Shown: piece by piece, positions 43,098 to 52,299 of the stretch | Numbering within the stretch: the first letter of the stretch is position 1 | How the letters are laid out: the number at the start of each line of letters is the position of its first letter | DNA from: Streptomyces smaragdinus | GTDB lineage: Bacteria; Actinomycetota; Actinomycetes; Streptomycetales; Streptomycetaceae | Direction: 5' to 3' | DNA: 64,000 nucleotides | NCBI RefSeq assembly: GCF_009604385.1 | Contig: NZ_WEGJ01000003.1 | Span: 124,001 to 188,000 of the forward strand | Program-made: the position numbers and the translations under genes | Notes under the pieces: model-generated | What the model saw: the letters and a program-made list of their open reading frames with translations, nothing else | Told to the model about the DNA's origin: nothing | Database searches by the model: none

Positions 43098-44215
43098 GTA
43101 CCGTCCAGCGCCTCCGGGCGCCCGAGGCACACCGGGGGAACGCGGTTCACGCGGGCGCCTGGTGGCTCTGGGCGCTCGGCCTCGCCGTCGCCGCGTCCCG
43201 TACCGGCAACCCGCTGCTGCTGGGGCTGATCATCGCCGTCGCGGGATACGTCGTCGCGGTCCGGCGCACCGACGCGCCGTGGGCCCGGTCGTACGCCGTG
43301 TTCGTCAAGCTGGGGCTGGCGGTGCTGGTGATCCGGCTGGTGTTCGCGGTGCTGCTGGGCTCGCCCATCGGGGGTACGCACATCCTGTTCACGCTGCCCG
43401 AGGTCCCGCTGCCCGGCTGGGCGCAGGGCATCCGGCTGGGCGGGCGGGTGAGCGCCGAGTCGCTGCTGTTCGCGCTGTACGACGGGCTCACCCTGGCCAC
43501 CCTGCTGATCTGTGTGGGGGCGGCGAACGCGCTGGCCAACCCGGCGCGGCTGCTGAAGTCGCTGCCGGGCGCGCTGTACGAGGCGGGGGTGGCCGTGGTG
43601 GTGGCGATGACGTTCGCCCCGCACTTCGTCGCCGACGTGTCCCGGCTGCGCGCCGCCCGCCGGCTGCGGGGGCGGGGGGACCGGGGGCTGCGGTCGCTGC
43701 TGCAGGTCGGACTGCCGGTGCTGGAGGGCGCGTTGGAGCGTTCCGTGGCGCTCGCCGCCGCGATGGACGCCCGGGGGTACGGGCGCAGCGCTTCGGTGCC
43801 GCGCGGTGTCCGCCGTACGACCAGCGCGCTCACCCTGGGCGGGCTGCTCGGGGTGTGCGCCGGCACGTACGGGCTGCTCGCCGCGGAGGGCGCACGGTAC
43901 GGGATGCCGCTGCTGCTCCTGGGGCTCGCGGCGGCGCTGACGGGACTGCGGCTCGGCGGCCGGCGGGCGGTACGCACCCGCTACCGGCCGGATCGCTTCG
44001 GTGCCCGGTCGTGGCTGGTCGCGGCGTCGGGGGCCGCGGTCGCCGCGCTCACCGTCCGCGCGGCGGGGTACGCCCCGGAGGCGATGCGCCCCGGCGTCGT
44101 CCCGCTGACGGCGCCCGAACTCCCCCTGTGGCCGGCGCTGGGCCTGCTCGCCGGCCTGCTGCCCGCCTTCGTCGCACCCGTGCCCGTACGGGCGCCCGCC
44201 AAGGAGTCCTCTTGA
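43094..44215 (+). CDS. ECF transporter T component (EcfT)
   Basis: This 373-aa membrane protein has six or more hydrophobic helices. Its coupling motifs are ARRLRGRG and DARGYG (the Ala-Arg-Gly signatures that dock on the ATPases). It transmits ATP-driven movement to the S component. The ATG overlaps the upstream stop (ATGA) and the gene's own stop overlaps the ATPase start (TTGA). The C-terminal third, with three extra helices, is longer than a minimal EcfT. Confidence 0.92.
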   Translation: MSTVQRLRAPEAHRGNAVHAGAWWLWALGLAVAASRTGNPLLLGLIIAVAGYVVAVRRTDAPWARSYAVFVKLGLAVLVIRLVFAVLLGSPIGGTHILFTLPEVPLPGWAQGIRLGGRVSAESLLFALYDGLTLATLLICVGAANALANPARLLKSLPGALYEAGVAVVVAMTFAPHFVADVSRLRAARRLRGRGDRGLRSLLQVGLPVLEGALERSVALAAAMDARGYGRSASVPRGVRRTTSALTLGGLLGVCAGTYGLLAAEGARYGMPLLLLGLAAALTGLRLGGRRAVRTRYRPDRFGARSWLVAASGAAVAALTVRAAGYAPEAMRPGVVPLTAPELPLWPALGLLAGLLPAFVAPVPVRAPAKESS

Positions 44216-45951
44216 TCCGGTTCGACAACGTCTCCGTCGTGTACGACGGCGCCCCCGCCCCCGCGCTGTCGGGCGTGGACCTGGCTGTCCCCGAGGGGGA
44301 GCTGGCGCTGCTCGTCGGCCCCTCCGGGGTCGGCAAGTCGACCCTGCTGGGCGCCGTCAGCGGCCTCGTCCCGCACTTCACCGGCGGCACCCTGCGCGGC
44401 AGGGTCACCGTCGGGGGCCGCGACACCCGCGACCACCCCCCGCGCGAGCTGGCCGACCTGGTGGGGACGGTGGGCCAGGACCCGCTGTCGCACTTCGTCA
44501 CGGACACCGTGGAGGACGAGCTGGCGTACGGCATGGAGTCCCTGGGCCTCCCCGCGGACACCATGCGCCGCCGCGTCGAGGAGACCCTGGACCTCCTGGG
44601 CCTGGCGGACCTCCGCGACCGCCCGATCGCGTCGCTCTCGGGCGGCCAGCAGCAGCGGGTGGCGATCGGCTCGGTCCTCACCCCGCACCCACGCGTCCTG
44701 GTCCTCGACGAACCCACGTCGGCCCTGGACCCGGCGGCGGCGGAGGAGGTCCTGGCGGTCCTGCAACGCCTGGTCCACGACCTGGGCACGACCATCCTCC
44801 TGGCGGAACACCGCCTGGAACGGGTGATCCAGTACGCGGACCAGGTGATCGTCCTCCCGACCCCCGCCGCAACCCCCCTGACCGGCACGCCCCCGGAGAT
44901 GATGGCGATCTCCCCGGTCTACCCCCCGGTAGTCTCCCTGGGCCGCCTCGCAGGCTGGACGCCTCTCCCCCTGTCGGTCCGAGACGCCCGCCGCCAGGCA
45001 TCCCCCCTGCGGGAACAACTCGCGGGGGTCACGCTCGACGAAACCCCCACAACGCTGTGGGCAGGCGTCCCGCATGGCGGGACGGGTGGGCACAGCGGAC
45101 CGCAGCCATCGACGCCCGACGCACCACGCGCAAAGGCAGGCATACGCCACGCCCTGTTCCGCCGCAAGCAAACCCCACCCCCGGCCGGAGGCCACCCCGC
45201 GGAGCTGACGAACGTAACCGTCCGCCGCAACAGAACCGAGGCCCTCCGCAACCTAACCCTCAAAATCGCCCCCGGCGAAACAATCGCCCTCATGGGCCGA
45301 AACGGCGCAGGCAAAAGCACCCTCCTCCGCACCCTCACCGGCCTCCACACCCCCACCACAGGCACCGTCCGCGTCGGAGGCGAACCCCCCAAGGACACCC
45401 CGCCCAAAACCCTCCTCCGCCGCACCGGCCTCGTCCCCCAGGACCCCCGCGACCTCCTCTACGCCGACACGGTCGCCGCGGAATGCGCCGCGGCCGACAA
45501 GGACGCCGGCGCCCCCAGAGGCACCGCCCGAGCCCTGGTGACCACCCTCCTCCCGGACATCACGGACGACACCCACCCCCGCGACCTCTCCGAAGGCCAG
45601 CGCCTCGCCCTGGCCCTCGCGGTGATCCTCACGGCGAAACCGGCCCTGATCCTCCTCGACGAACCCACCCGCGGCCTCGACTACGCCGCCAAACACCGCC
45701 TGGCCACGGTCCTCAAGCAGCTCGCCGCCGAGGGCCACGCCATAGTCCTGGCCACCCACGACGTGGAACTGGCCGCCGAACTCGCCCACCGCGTGGTGAT
45801 CCTCGCCGAGGGCGAGGTGGTGGCCGACGGCCCCATGGCCGAGGTGGTGGTCTCCTCCCCCGCCTTCGCCCCCCAGGTCACAAAGATCCTCGGCACCGGC
45901 CCCTGGCTGACGGTCCCCCAGATCCGCCGCGCCCTGGAGGCCGCCGCGTGA
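44212..45951 (+). CDS. ECF transporter ATPase, fused A and A' subunits
   Basis: This 579-aa protein has two ABC domains in one chain. Domain 1 (1-235) has Walker A GPSGVGKST, signature LSGGQQQR and Walker B VLVLDEPT. Domain 2 (about 335-560) has GRNGAGKST, a degenerate signature LSEGQRLAL and LILLDEPT. A 100-residue Pro/Gly linker joins them. It powers uptake, most likely of cobalamin. TTG at 44212 has AAGGAG upstream and overlaps the EcfT stop. Codon choice in 45170-45560 shifts to A/C-rich codons. Confidence 0.93.
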   Translation: MIRFDNVSVVYDGAPAPALSGVDLAVPEGELALLVGPSGVGKSTLLGAVSGLVPHFTGGTLRGRVTVGGRDTRDHPPRELADLVGTVGQDPLSHFVTDTVEDELAYGMESLGLPADTMRRRVEETLDLLGLADLRDRPIASLSGGQQQRVAIGSVLTPHPRVLVLDEPTSALDPAAAEEVLAVLQRLVHDLGTTILLAEHRLERVIQYADQVIVLPTPAATPLTGTPPEMMAISPVYPPVVSLGRLAGWTPLPLSVRDARRQASPLREQLAGVTLDETPTTLWAGVPHGGTGGHSGPQPSTPDAPRAKAGIRHALFRRKQTPPPAGGHPAELTNVTVRRNRTEALRNLTLKIAPGETIALMGRNGAGKSTLLRTLTGLHTPTTGTVRVGGEPPKDTPPKTLLRRTGLVPQDPRDLLYADTVAAECAAADKDAGAPRGTARALVTTLLPDITDDTHPRDLSEGQRLALALAVILTAKPALILLDEPTRGLDYAAKHRLATVLKQLAAEGHAIVLATHDVELAAELAHRVVILAEGEVVADGPMAEVVVSSPAFAPQVTKILGTGPWLTVPQIRRALEAAA

Positions 45952-46787
45952 CCACCCCCCGTAAAACGAACCCCATCCGCCTCGGCCCCCGAGCCACAGC
46001 CGCCCTGGCCCTGGTGACCCTGATCGGCGTCGGCGCCTTCGGCTGGCCCCTCCTGGCCGCCGGCGACTCCACCGTCCTGGACCATTCCGCCGAGGCGCCC
46101 TGGCTCTTCGCCCTGCTCCTCCCCCTCCTCATCGCGGTGATCGTCGCGTCGATCGCCGACGAGGGCCTGGACGCGAAGGCGATCGCGATGCTCGGCGTCC
46201 TGGCGGCGGTCGGCGCCGCCCTGCGCCCCCTCGGCGCGGGGACTGCGGGCCTGGAACCGATGTTCTTCCTCCTCATCCTGGCCTCCCGGGTCCTGGGCCC
46301 GGGCTTCGGCTTCGTCCTCGGCGCGACCACGATCTTCGCGTCCGCGCTGCTCACGGGCGGCGTGGGCCCGTGGATGCCGTTCCAGATGCTGTCGATGGGG
46401 TGGGTGTGCCTGGGTGCGGGCCTGCTGCCGGGCGCGGAGAGAGTGCGCGGACGGGCCGAGTTGTGGCTGCTCGCCCCGTATGGAGTAATCGCCTCGTTCG
46501 GTTATGGGATAGTCATGAATTTCCAGGGCTGGCCCCTGACGACCGCCGGCGGCGGCACGAACGTCGACTTCGTCCCCGGCGCCCCCCTGCCCGAGAACCT
46601 GGGCCGGTTCCTGGCGTACTGCCTGACCACATCGATGGGTTGGGACCTCGGCCGCGCGCTGACGACGGCCGTCTGCACACTCCTCCTCGGCACCCCCGTA
46701 CTGAAGGCGCTCCGCCGCGCAACCCGGCGCGCCGCGTTCGGCACCCCCGTACAATTCGAACAAAGTGGAGGAATGAACTCCCTTTGA
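45948..46787 (+). CDS. ECF transporter S component, predicted cobalamin-specific
   Basis: This 279-aa protein has about six to seven transmembrane helices with the S-component pattern (AIAMLGVLAAVGAALRPLG, FFLLILASRVLGPGFGFVLG, MPFQMLSMGWVCLGAGLLPG). The S subunit binds the vitamin. Cobalamin is inferred from the riboswitch and the intrinsic-factor-like protein in the same operon. The GTG start overlaps the ATPase stop (GTGA). It ends 36 nt before the XRE-MurA gene. Confidence 0.9.
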   Translation: MTTPRKTNPIRLGPRATAALALVTLIGVGAFGWPLLAAGDSTVLDHSAEAPWLFALLLPLLIAVIVASIADEGLDAKAIAMLGVLAAVGAALRPLGAGTAGLEPMFFLLILASRVLGPGFGFVLGATTIFASALLTGGVGPWMPFQMLSMGWVCLGAGLLPGAERVRGRAELWLLAPYGVIASFGYGIVMNFQGWPLTTAGGGTNVDFVPGAPLPENLGRFLAYCLTTSMGWDLGRALTTAVCTLLLGTPVLKALRRATRRAAFGTPVQFEQSGGMNSL

Positions 46788-46823
46788 CGGGCGTTCATCT
46801 CACATCTGATATACGTTCCGCGT

Positions 46824-48353
46824 ATGGCAGACGACTACCTCGTACGCATCGGCAAGCTCATCCGTAACGCCCGGCAGCACCGCGGATGGACCCAGAACCA
46901 CCTCGCCGAAGCCCTCGGTACCAGCCAGAGCGCGGTCAACCGGATCGAACGCGGCCACCAGAACATCTCCCTCGACATGATCGCCCGGATCGGCGAGGCC
47001 CTGGACAGCGAGATCGTCTCCCTCGGCACGGCGGGTCCTATGCATCTCAGGGTGTCGGGCGGTCGCCGGCTCTCCGGCGCCATCGACGTCAAGACGAGCA
47101 AGAACGCGTGTGTCGCACTGCTCTGCGCGTCTCTGCTGAACTCCGGTCGTACGGTGCTGCGCAAGGTGGCCCGGATCGAGGAGGTCTACCGGATCCTCGA
47201 GGTGCTGAACAGCATCGGGGTGAAGGCCCGCTGGATCAACGACGGCAGCGATCTGGAGATCACCCAGCCGGCCGAGCTGGACCTGACGGCCGTCGACGCC
47301 GACGCGGCGGTGCGTACGCGCAGCATCATCATGTTCCTCGGTCCGCTGCTGCACCGGATGGACCACTTCAAGCTGCCGTACGCGGGCGGCTGCGACCTCG
47401 GCACCCGTACCGTGCAGCCGCACATGAGCGCGCTGCGCCACTTCGGCCTGGACATCACGGCCACGGACGGCACGTACCACGCGGCGGTCGAGCCGGGCAT
47501 CGCGCCGGGGCGGCCGATCGTGCTGACCGAGCGCGGCGACACGGTGACCGAGAACGCGCTGATGGCCGCCGCGCGGCACGAGGGCACCACGGTCATCCGC
47601 AACGCCAGCTCCAACTACATGGTCCAGGACCTGTGCTTCTTCCTGGAGCAGCTGGGCGTGGAGATCGACGGCATCGGCACCACGACGCTGACGGTCCGCG
47701 GTGTGCGCCACATCGACCGCGACGTCGACTACTCCCCCTCCGAGGACCCGGTCGAGGCGATGAGCTTGCTGGCCGCGGCGGTCGTCACGTCCTCGGAGCT
47801 GACGATCCGGCGGGTGCCGGCGGAGTTCATGGAGATCGAGCTGGCGGTGCTGGAGGAGATGGGCCTGGACCTGGACCGGGGCCCGGAGTACGCGGCGGAC
47901 AACGCCCGTACCCGCCTCGTCGACCTCACGGTCCGCCCCTCGAAGCTCCAGGCCCCGATCGACAAGATCCACCCGATGCCGTTCCCGGGCCTGAACATCG
48001 ACAACGTCCCGTTCTTCGCGGCGATCGCGGCCTCGGCCCAGGGCTCCACGCTGATCCACGACTGGGTCTACGACAACCGCGCGATCTACCTCACGGAACT
48101 CACCCGCCTCGGCGCCTCGGTGCAGCTCCTCGACCCGCACCGCGTCCTGGTCGAGGGCCCCACGCGCTGGCGCGAGACGGAGATGATGTGCCCCCCTGCC
48201 CTGCGCCCCGCGGTGGTGGTCCTGCTCGGCATGATGGCGGCGGAAGGCACCTCGGTGCTGCGCAACGTGTACGTGATCAACCGGGGTTACGAGTCCCTGG
48301 CGGACCGCCTCAACTCGGTGGGGGCGCGAATCGAGACGTTCCGGGACATCTGA
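46824..48353 (+). CDS. XRE HTH domain fused to MurA-like enolpyruvyl transferase
   Basis: This 509-aa protein joins a Cro/C1-type helix-turn-helix (about residues 7-62: WTQNHLAEALGTSQSAVNRIERG) to an EPSP synthase/MurA domain (from about 72). The MurA active-site K93-N94 (SKNACVALL) and the PEP-binding Cys C190 (AGGCDLGTR) are present, so it may still be catalytic on UDP-GlcNAc or a related sugar nucleotide. Classic MurA proteins are about 420 aa without the HTH. I know similar fusions from other Streptomyces, alongside a separate canonical murA. It could be a sensor-regulator. Confidence 0.92.
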   Translation: MADDYLVRIGKLIRNARQHRGWTQNHLAEALGTSQSAVNRIERGHQNISLDMIARIGEALDSEIVSLGTAGPMHLRVSGGRRLSGAIDVKTSKNACVALLCASLLNSGRTVLRKVARIEEVYRILEVLNSIGVKARWINDGSDLEITQPAELDLTAVDADAAVRTRSIIMFLGPLLHRMDHFKLPYAGGCDLGTRTVQPHMSALRHFGLDITATDGTYHAAVEPGIAPGRPIVLTERGDTVTENALMAAARHEGTTVIRNASSNYMVQDLCFFLEQLGVEIDGIGTTTLTVRGVRHIDRDVDYSPSEDPVEAMSLLAAAVVTSSELTIRRVPAEFMEIELAVLEEMGLDLDRGPEYAADNARTRLVDLTVRPSKLQAPIDKIHPMPFPGLNIDNVPFFAAIAASAQGSTLIHDWVYDNRAIYLTELTRLGASVQLLDPHRVLVEGPTRWRETEMMCPPALRPAVVVLLGMMAAEGTSVLRNVYVINRGYESLADRLNSVGARIETFRDI

Positions 48354-48364
48354 GCGACACCCCG

Positions 48365-48394
48365 GCGTGCCCGTCCCGGCCGGGACGGGCACGC
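48365..48394. terminator. Bidirectional hairpin between convergent genes
   Basis: A perfect 30-bp palindrome, with arm GCGTGCCCGTCCCGG and its complement, follows the XRE-MurA stop by 11 nt and precedes the stop of the minus-strand secreted protein. Confidence 0.8.
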
Positions 48395-48405
48395 GGTGCG
48401 CGGTG

Positions 48406-49332
48406 TCAGAGCGGGATCAGCCGGTAACTCCGCATCGCCCACGAGAAGTTCCCCATGGCCAGCGTACCGGTCCGCCACCCGGACAGGCCGGGGACGCGGC
48501 TGGTGCAGTCGGTCCCGGTGAACAGCTCCAGGTGCGTGTTGCCCTCGACGACCACCATGTCGGAGAGGACCGGCGCGGCCAGCGTGTGGCAGGTGCCCGG
48601 GTCGGCGTGGATGTCGACCTCGGTCTCCGTGCCCGTGCCGTTGGTACCCGAGTAGAGGTACGCGCCTTCCTTGAACGCGGGCCAGTCCGCCGCGGGAACC
48701 ACGCGGTAGCTCAACGCCCCCGGGATCTCCAGGTTGCGGCCGGTCGTCTCTCCGGCACGCCACACGCGACCGCTCTCGATGCCGCAGCCGGCCTCGGCGA
48801 ACAGCTCCATGTCCGCGGAGTCGGCGCCGTTCTGGTACGACAGGGCCGGCGCGGCCAGCGTGTGGCAGGTGCCGACGTCGTCGAGGTCGACCTCGGTCGC
48901 CGGACCCTGGCCCTGCTCGGCGGGGTAGAGGACCGCGCCGTCCGTCGGCGGGGGGAAGTACGCCGGCAGCACCACGCGGTAGCTCCACATCGCGTACTGG
49001 AAGCTCATGTTCGTCGGCTTGCCGGCGGAGTTGAACATCTGGCTGCCGGTGCAGTCGGGCCCGTTCCAGATGTTCAGCATCTCGGGGTCGGAAACGATCT
49101 GGGACGAGAGGACCGGCGTGTCCAGCGTGTGGCAGGTGCCGACGTCGTCGAGGTCGACCTGGGTCACCGTGCCGGAGCCCATGACGCCCGTGTAGAGGTA
49201 CGCGCCCGGCTGCACCGGAGGCCACTCCAGCGGCTTCGGTGCGGCGTTCGCCGTCCCGGCGCCGAGGCCGATCAGGGCCGCGGCCATGGTCGCGGCGGCT
49301 GCCCTGCGTAATCCCGTCCAGCGGTTGGACAT
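48406..49332 (-). CDS. Secreted protein with three tandem repeats
   Basis: The 308-aa protein has a Sec signal peptide (residues 1-30). The mature part is three repeats of about 90 residues, each with GAYLY or AVLYP, then TEVDLDDVGTCHTL or TEVDIHADPGTCHTL, a second Cys (DC or GC) and a final SYRVV or SYRLI strand. The paired cysteines and Gly-rich strands suggest beta/gamma-crystallin-like or carbohydrate-binding units. ATG 49332 has GGAGAGG upstream. Function unknown. Confidence 0.85.
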   Translation of the reverse strand: MSNRWTGLRRAAAATMAAALIGLGAGTANAAPKPLEWPPVQPGAYLYTGVMGSGTVTQVDLDDVGTCHTLDTPVLSSQIVSDPEMLNIWNGPDCTGSQMFNSAGKPTNMSFQYAMWSYRVVLPAYFPPPTDGAVLYPAEQGQGPATEVDLDDVGTCHTLAAPALSYQNGADSADMELFAEAGCGIESGRVWRAGETTGRNLEIPGALSYRVVPAADWPAFKEGAYLYSGTNGTGTETEVDIHADPGTCHTLAAPVLSDMVVVEGNTHLELFTGTDCTSRVPGLSGWRTGTLAMGNFSWAMRSYRLIPL

Positions 49333-49590
49333 ACAACCCACCCTCTCCTGCGGATGACGGCGCCGGGGAGGCGCCGGCGGCTGATTGCCGGAGAAAATTG
49401 TTCCGTATTCAACTATGTGGCGGCAGTGCAAAACCGGTCACACCCTGCTCGCCCTCACCACCGGCACCTCGCCCACGGCCCGGAGTCGGTCTTGACGCCT
49501 ACTACGGCGTGACGTTGACTCTGGGGCGCGGCACCGCCCCGCTCCCGACGCGGATCCTTCGCCGGGCCGCGGGGAGAGGGGGCCTTGACC

Positions 49591-50769
49591 GTGTCCGTCG
49601 AGCTGTACGACCGGCGTACGCTGCTGCGGGCGCGGATCGCGACCTCGCTGGTGTTCCTGCTGTTCGGGACCGCGCTCGGGACGTGGACCAGTCGCATTCC
49701 CGACGTGAAGAACGGGATCGGGCTCAGCGACGGGCGGCTGAGCGTGGCGCTGCTGGCGTTCTCCGCCGGGGCGATCGCCGGGATGATGGTCCTCGGGCGG
49801 CTCACGGACCGGTTCGGGAGCAAGCGGCTGCTGGTGCCGGCGGCCGTACTGGAGGGGCTGCTGCTGATGCCTCCGGCGTACGTGGGGTCGCTGGCGGCGC
49901 TGGTCGTGGCGCTGTTTCTGTTCGGGCTCACCCACGGGACGCTGAACATCGCGATGAACACCAGCGCGCTGCAGGTGGAGGGCGCGTGGGGGCGGCCGGT
50001 GATGTCGTCGTGCCACGCCGTGTACAGCATCGGGGGTTTCCTCGGCGCGGCGGCGGGGGGTGTGCTGGCCCGGCAGCAGGTGGGCGTCGGGGCTACATTC
50101 GTCGCGGTCGGCACCGGGGTGGTGCTGCTGGCGTGCTGGTCGGCGGCGTGGCTGCTGCCGTCGGCCCCCGCGCCCCGGACCGCGGCGGACGGGGCGGGGA
50201 AGTCCCGTACCGCCTCCCTCGGTCTGGTGTTCATGGGCGTCCTGGTGATGTGCACCCTGGTCGGCGAGGGCACGGCGGCCGACTGGAGCGCGGTGTACCT
50301 CCACGACAACCTGGGCAGCTCGACGGACGTGGCGGCCTTCGCGTACGCCGCGTTCGCCGCCGCGATGACGGCGGGCCGCCTGGCGGGCGACCGCCTCGCC
50401 GCCGCCCTGGGCCCCGTCCGCCTGGTCCGCGCCAGCAGCGTCCTGGCCTCGACGGGCCTGCTCACGGCCCTGGCCATCGGCCACCCCGCCGCCGGCATAG
50501 CGGGCTTCGCCTGCCTGGGCGCCGGCATGGCGTGCATAGCCCCTCAGGTGATCTCGGCCGCCGGCCGCCGCAACCCGTCCCAGGCGGGCGCGGCCCTGGC
50601 CCTGGTGGTGGGCCTCGGCTACACGGGCTTCCTGATCGGCCCGGTGGTGGTGGGCGCGGCGAGCACGGTCACGGGCCTCCCGACGGCGCTGGTCATCCCG
50701 GCGGTGCTGATCCTGCTGGTCGCCGCGGGGGCGTCGGCGCTGCGTCCGCGGCCCTCATCCGCCGGCTGA
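49591..50769 (+). CDS. MFS transporter (12-TM, fucose permease-like)
   Basis: This 392-aa protein has about 12 transmembrane helices. The pattern FGTALGTWTSRIPDVKNGIGLSDGRL, GRLTDRFGSKRLL and HGTLNIAMNTSALQVE matches the YbjJ/inner membrane protein subgroup of MFS. The substrate is unknown. GTG 49591 fits the upstream GAGAGGGGG; TTG 49585 is in frame. It overlaps the convergent P450 gene by 15 nt. The 258 nt upstream are intergenic with TTGACG and TTGACT hexamers near 49490-49516. Confidence 0.9.
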   Translation: MSVELYDRRTLLRARIATSLVFLLFGTALGTWTSRIPDVKNGIGLSDGRLSVALLAFSAGAIAGMMVLGRLTDRFGSKRLLVPAAVLEGLLLMPPAYVGSLAALVVALFLFGLTHGTLNIAMNTSALQVEGAWGRPVMSSCHAVYSIGGFLGAAAGGVLARQQVGVGATFVAVGTGVVLLACWSAAWLLPSAPAPRTAADGAGKSRTASLGLVFMGVLVMCTLVGEGTAADWSAVYLHDNLGSSTDVAAFAYAAFAAAMTAGRLAGDRLAAALGPVRLVRASSVLASTGLLTALAIGHPAAGIAGFACLGAGMACIAPQVISAAGRRNPSQAGAALALVVGLGYTGFLIGPVVVGAASTVTGLPTALVIPAVLILLVAAGASALRPRPSSAG

Positions 50770-52269
50770 GCGGCGGACCGGGAGCCTCTGGTAGCCGCGC
50801 AGGACGAGCCGGTCGCGGCGCACGGGCGCCGTGGTGGGGTCCGGCGTCAGCGCGGGGAAGCGGGTCAGCAGGCGGGGGAAGGCCGTGACCGCCTCGAGCC
50901 GGGCCAGGTTGTTGCCGAGGCAGATGTGCGGGCCGGCGCCGAAGCTGAGGGGCCTGACGTCCGTACGGGTGGGGTCGAAGGTGTCGGCGTCCGGGTAGCG
51001 GGCCGGGTCGCGGTTCGCGGCGCCCAGGAGCAGGGCCACGCTGCTGCCCTCCGGCACGGGGACGCCCGCGACGGTGAGGCCGGCGGCGCGGGCGACCCGG
51101 GTGGTGAGCTGGACCGGGGAGTCGTACCGCAGCACCTCCTCGACGAAGCCCTCCGCCGCGATCCGCCCGGCGGCCGGCGCCGCCGCGAGGTCCGGGCGGT
51201 CGAGGAGGATCGCCAGGCCGTTGCCGAGCAGGTCCGTGGTGGTCTCGAAGCCGGCGACCAGCAGCAGGATGAGGTTGGCGAGCAGTTCCTCGTCGGACAG
51301 CCGGCCGTCGTCCGCGTCCCTGGCGGCCACCAGGGCGCTGACCAGGTCGTCCCCGCCGGGTTCCGCGCGGCGGCCGGCGATCAGCGGGGCGAAGTAGGCG
51401 GCGAGTTCGCGGGCGGCCTCGTCGGCGGGGCCGGCGGGGCGGGTGGCGTCGTCGGAGAGTTCCAGGGCCACGGTCAGGTCGGACGCCAGCCGGCGGAAGC
51501 GGTGGCGGTCGGCCGGGGGGACGCCGAGGAGTTCGCAGATGACGGTGACTGGCAGCTGGTAGGCGAAGGCGTCCATGAAGTCGACGGTCCGCCCGTCGGC
51601 CGTGGACTCGCCCAGCCGGTCGAGGAGGACGTCCACGGCGGCCTCGATCCGTGGCCGCAGCAGGGCGATCCGGCGCGGGGTGAACACCTGGGCGATCAGG
51701 GAACGCATCCGGCCGTGGTCGGGCGGGTTGGTCCGCAGGATGGAGCGGCTCAGTGAACGCAGCGCGTCGGGCTCGCCCGCCGGGCCGTCCGGCAGCCCGA
51801 ATCCGGGATCGCGCAACACCTGGTTGACGGCCGCGTATCCGCCGATCAGGAACGTGCCGCCGCCGACGGCCGACACCGGGCCGGCCCGGTGGAGCGCCGC
51901 GTACAGCGGGTACGGGTCGGCACGGCCATCGGGCCCCAGCAGGGCCAGGGCGATCTCCGTCGCGTCCGGTACGGGCCGCCAGAGCGGCGTCAGCCGGGCG
52001 ATGGTCTGCAGTCGGTGGGTGAACGCCTCCTGGATACGGGCCAGTTGCCGCGGGTCGGCGGCCTCGGCGCGCAGGACGAGGTGCTCGTCGTCGGCGGACA
52101 GGGTGCAGCGTCCGTCGCCGAAGTCGATGACGCCGTGCCCGACGCTCTTCGGTATCAGGTCGTGGCCGTGACCCGGGTCCGTCCGGCTCAGCTTGTCGGT
52201 GTGTGTGCACAGCTGCGCCAGATAGCGCTCGGCCCGGTCGGTGGGGATCCTGGCTTCGGAGGCGGGCAT
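50755..52269 (-). CDS. DUF2218-cytochrome P450 fusion
   Basis: The 504-aa protein has two parts. Residues 8-97 form a DUF2218 domain (RAERYLAQLCTHTDKLS, GVIDFGDGRCTLSADDEHLVLRAEA, LARIQEAFTHRLQTIARL). The P450 follows from about 105. It has the I-helix AGFETT, the K-helix EEVLRYDSP (ExxR) and the heme loop FGAGPHICLG with proximal C450. The P450 part is the usual 400 aa. It hydroxylates a small molecule using electrons from a ferredoxin not encoded here. DUF2218 proteins often accompany siderophore or iron genes; the fusion could link redox or iron state to the P450. Confidence 0.92.
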   Translation of the reverse strand: MPASEARIPTDRAERYLAQLCTHTDKLSRTDPGHGHDLIPKSVGHGVIDFGDGRCTLSADDEHLVLRAEAADPRQLARIQEAFTHRLQTIARLTPLWRPVPDATEIALALLGPDGRADPYPLYAALHRAGPVSAVGGGTFLIGGYAAVNQVLRDPGFGLPDGPAGEPDALRSLSRSILRTNPPDHGRMRSLIAQVFTPRRIALLRPRIEAAVDVLLDRLGESTADGRTVDFMDAFAYQLPVTVICELLGVPPADRHRFRRLASDLTVALELSDDATRPAGPADEAARELAAYFAPLIAGRRAEPGGDDLVSALVAARDADDGRLSDEELLANLILLLVAGFETTTDLLGNGLAILLDRPDLAAAPAAGRIAAEGFVEEVLRYDSPVQLTTRVARAAGLTVAGVPVPEGSSVALLLGAANRDPARYPDADTFDPTRTDVRPLSFGAGPHICLGNNLARLEAVTAFPRLLTRFPALTPDPTTAPVRRDRLVLRGYQRLPVRRSAGG

Positions 52270-52299
52270 GGGCTCGGGTTCCTCTCTCGTACGGCGCGC

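Noticed and set aside
45170..45560. A/C-rich codon stretch in the ECF ATPase as horizontal transfer
   Set aside because: The frame, motifs and overlaps on both sides are intact, so a local codon shift within the operon is more likely.
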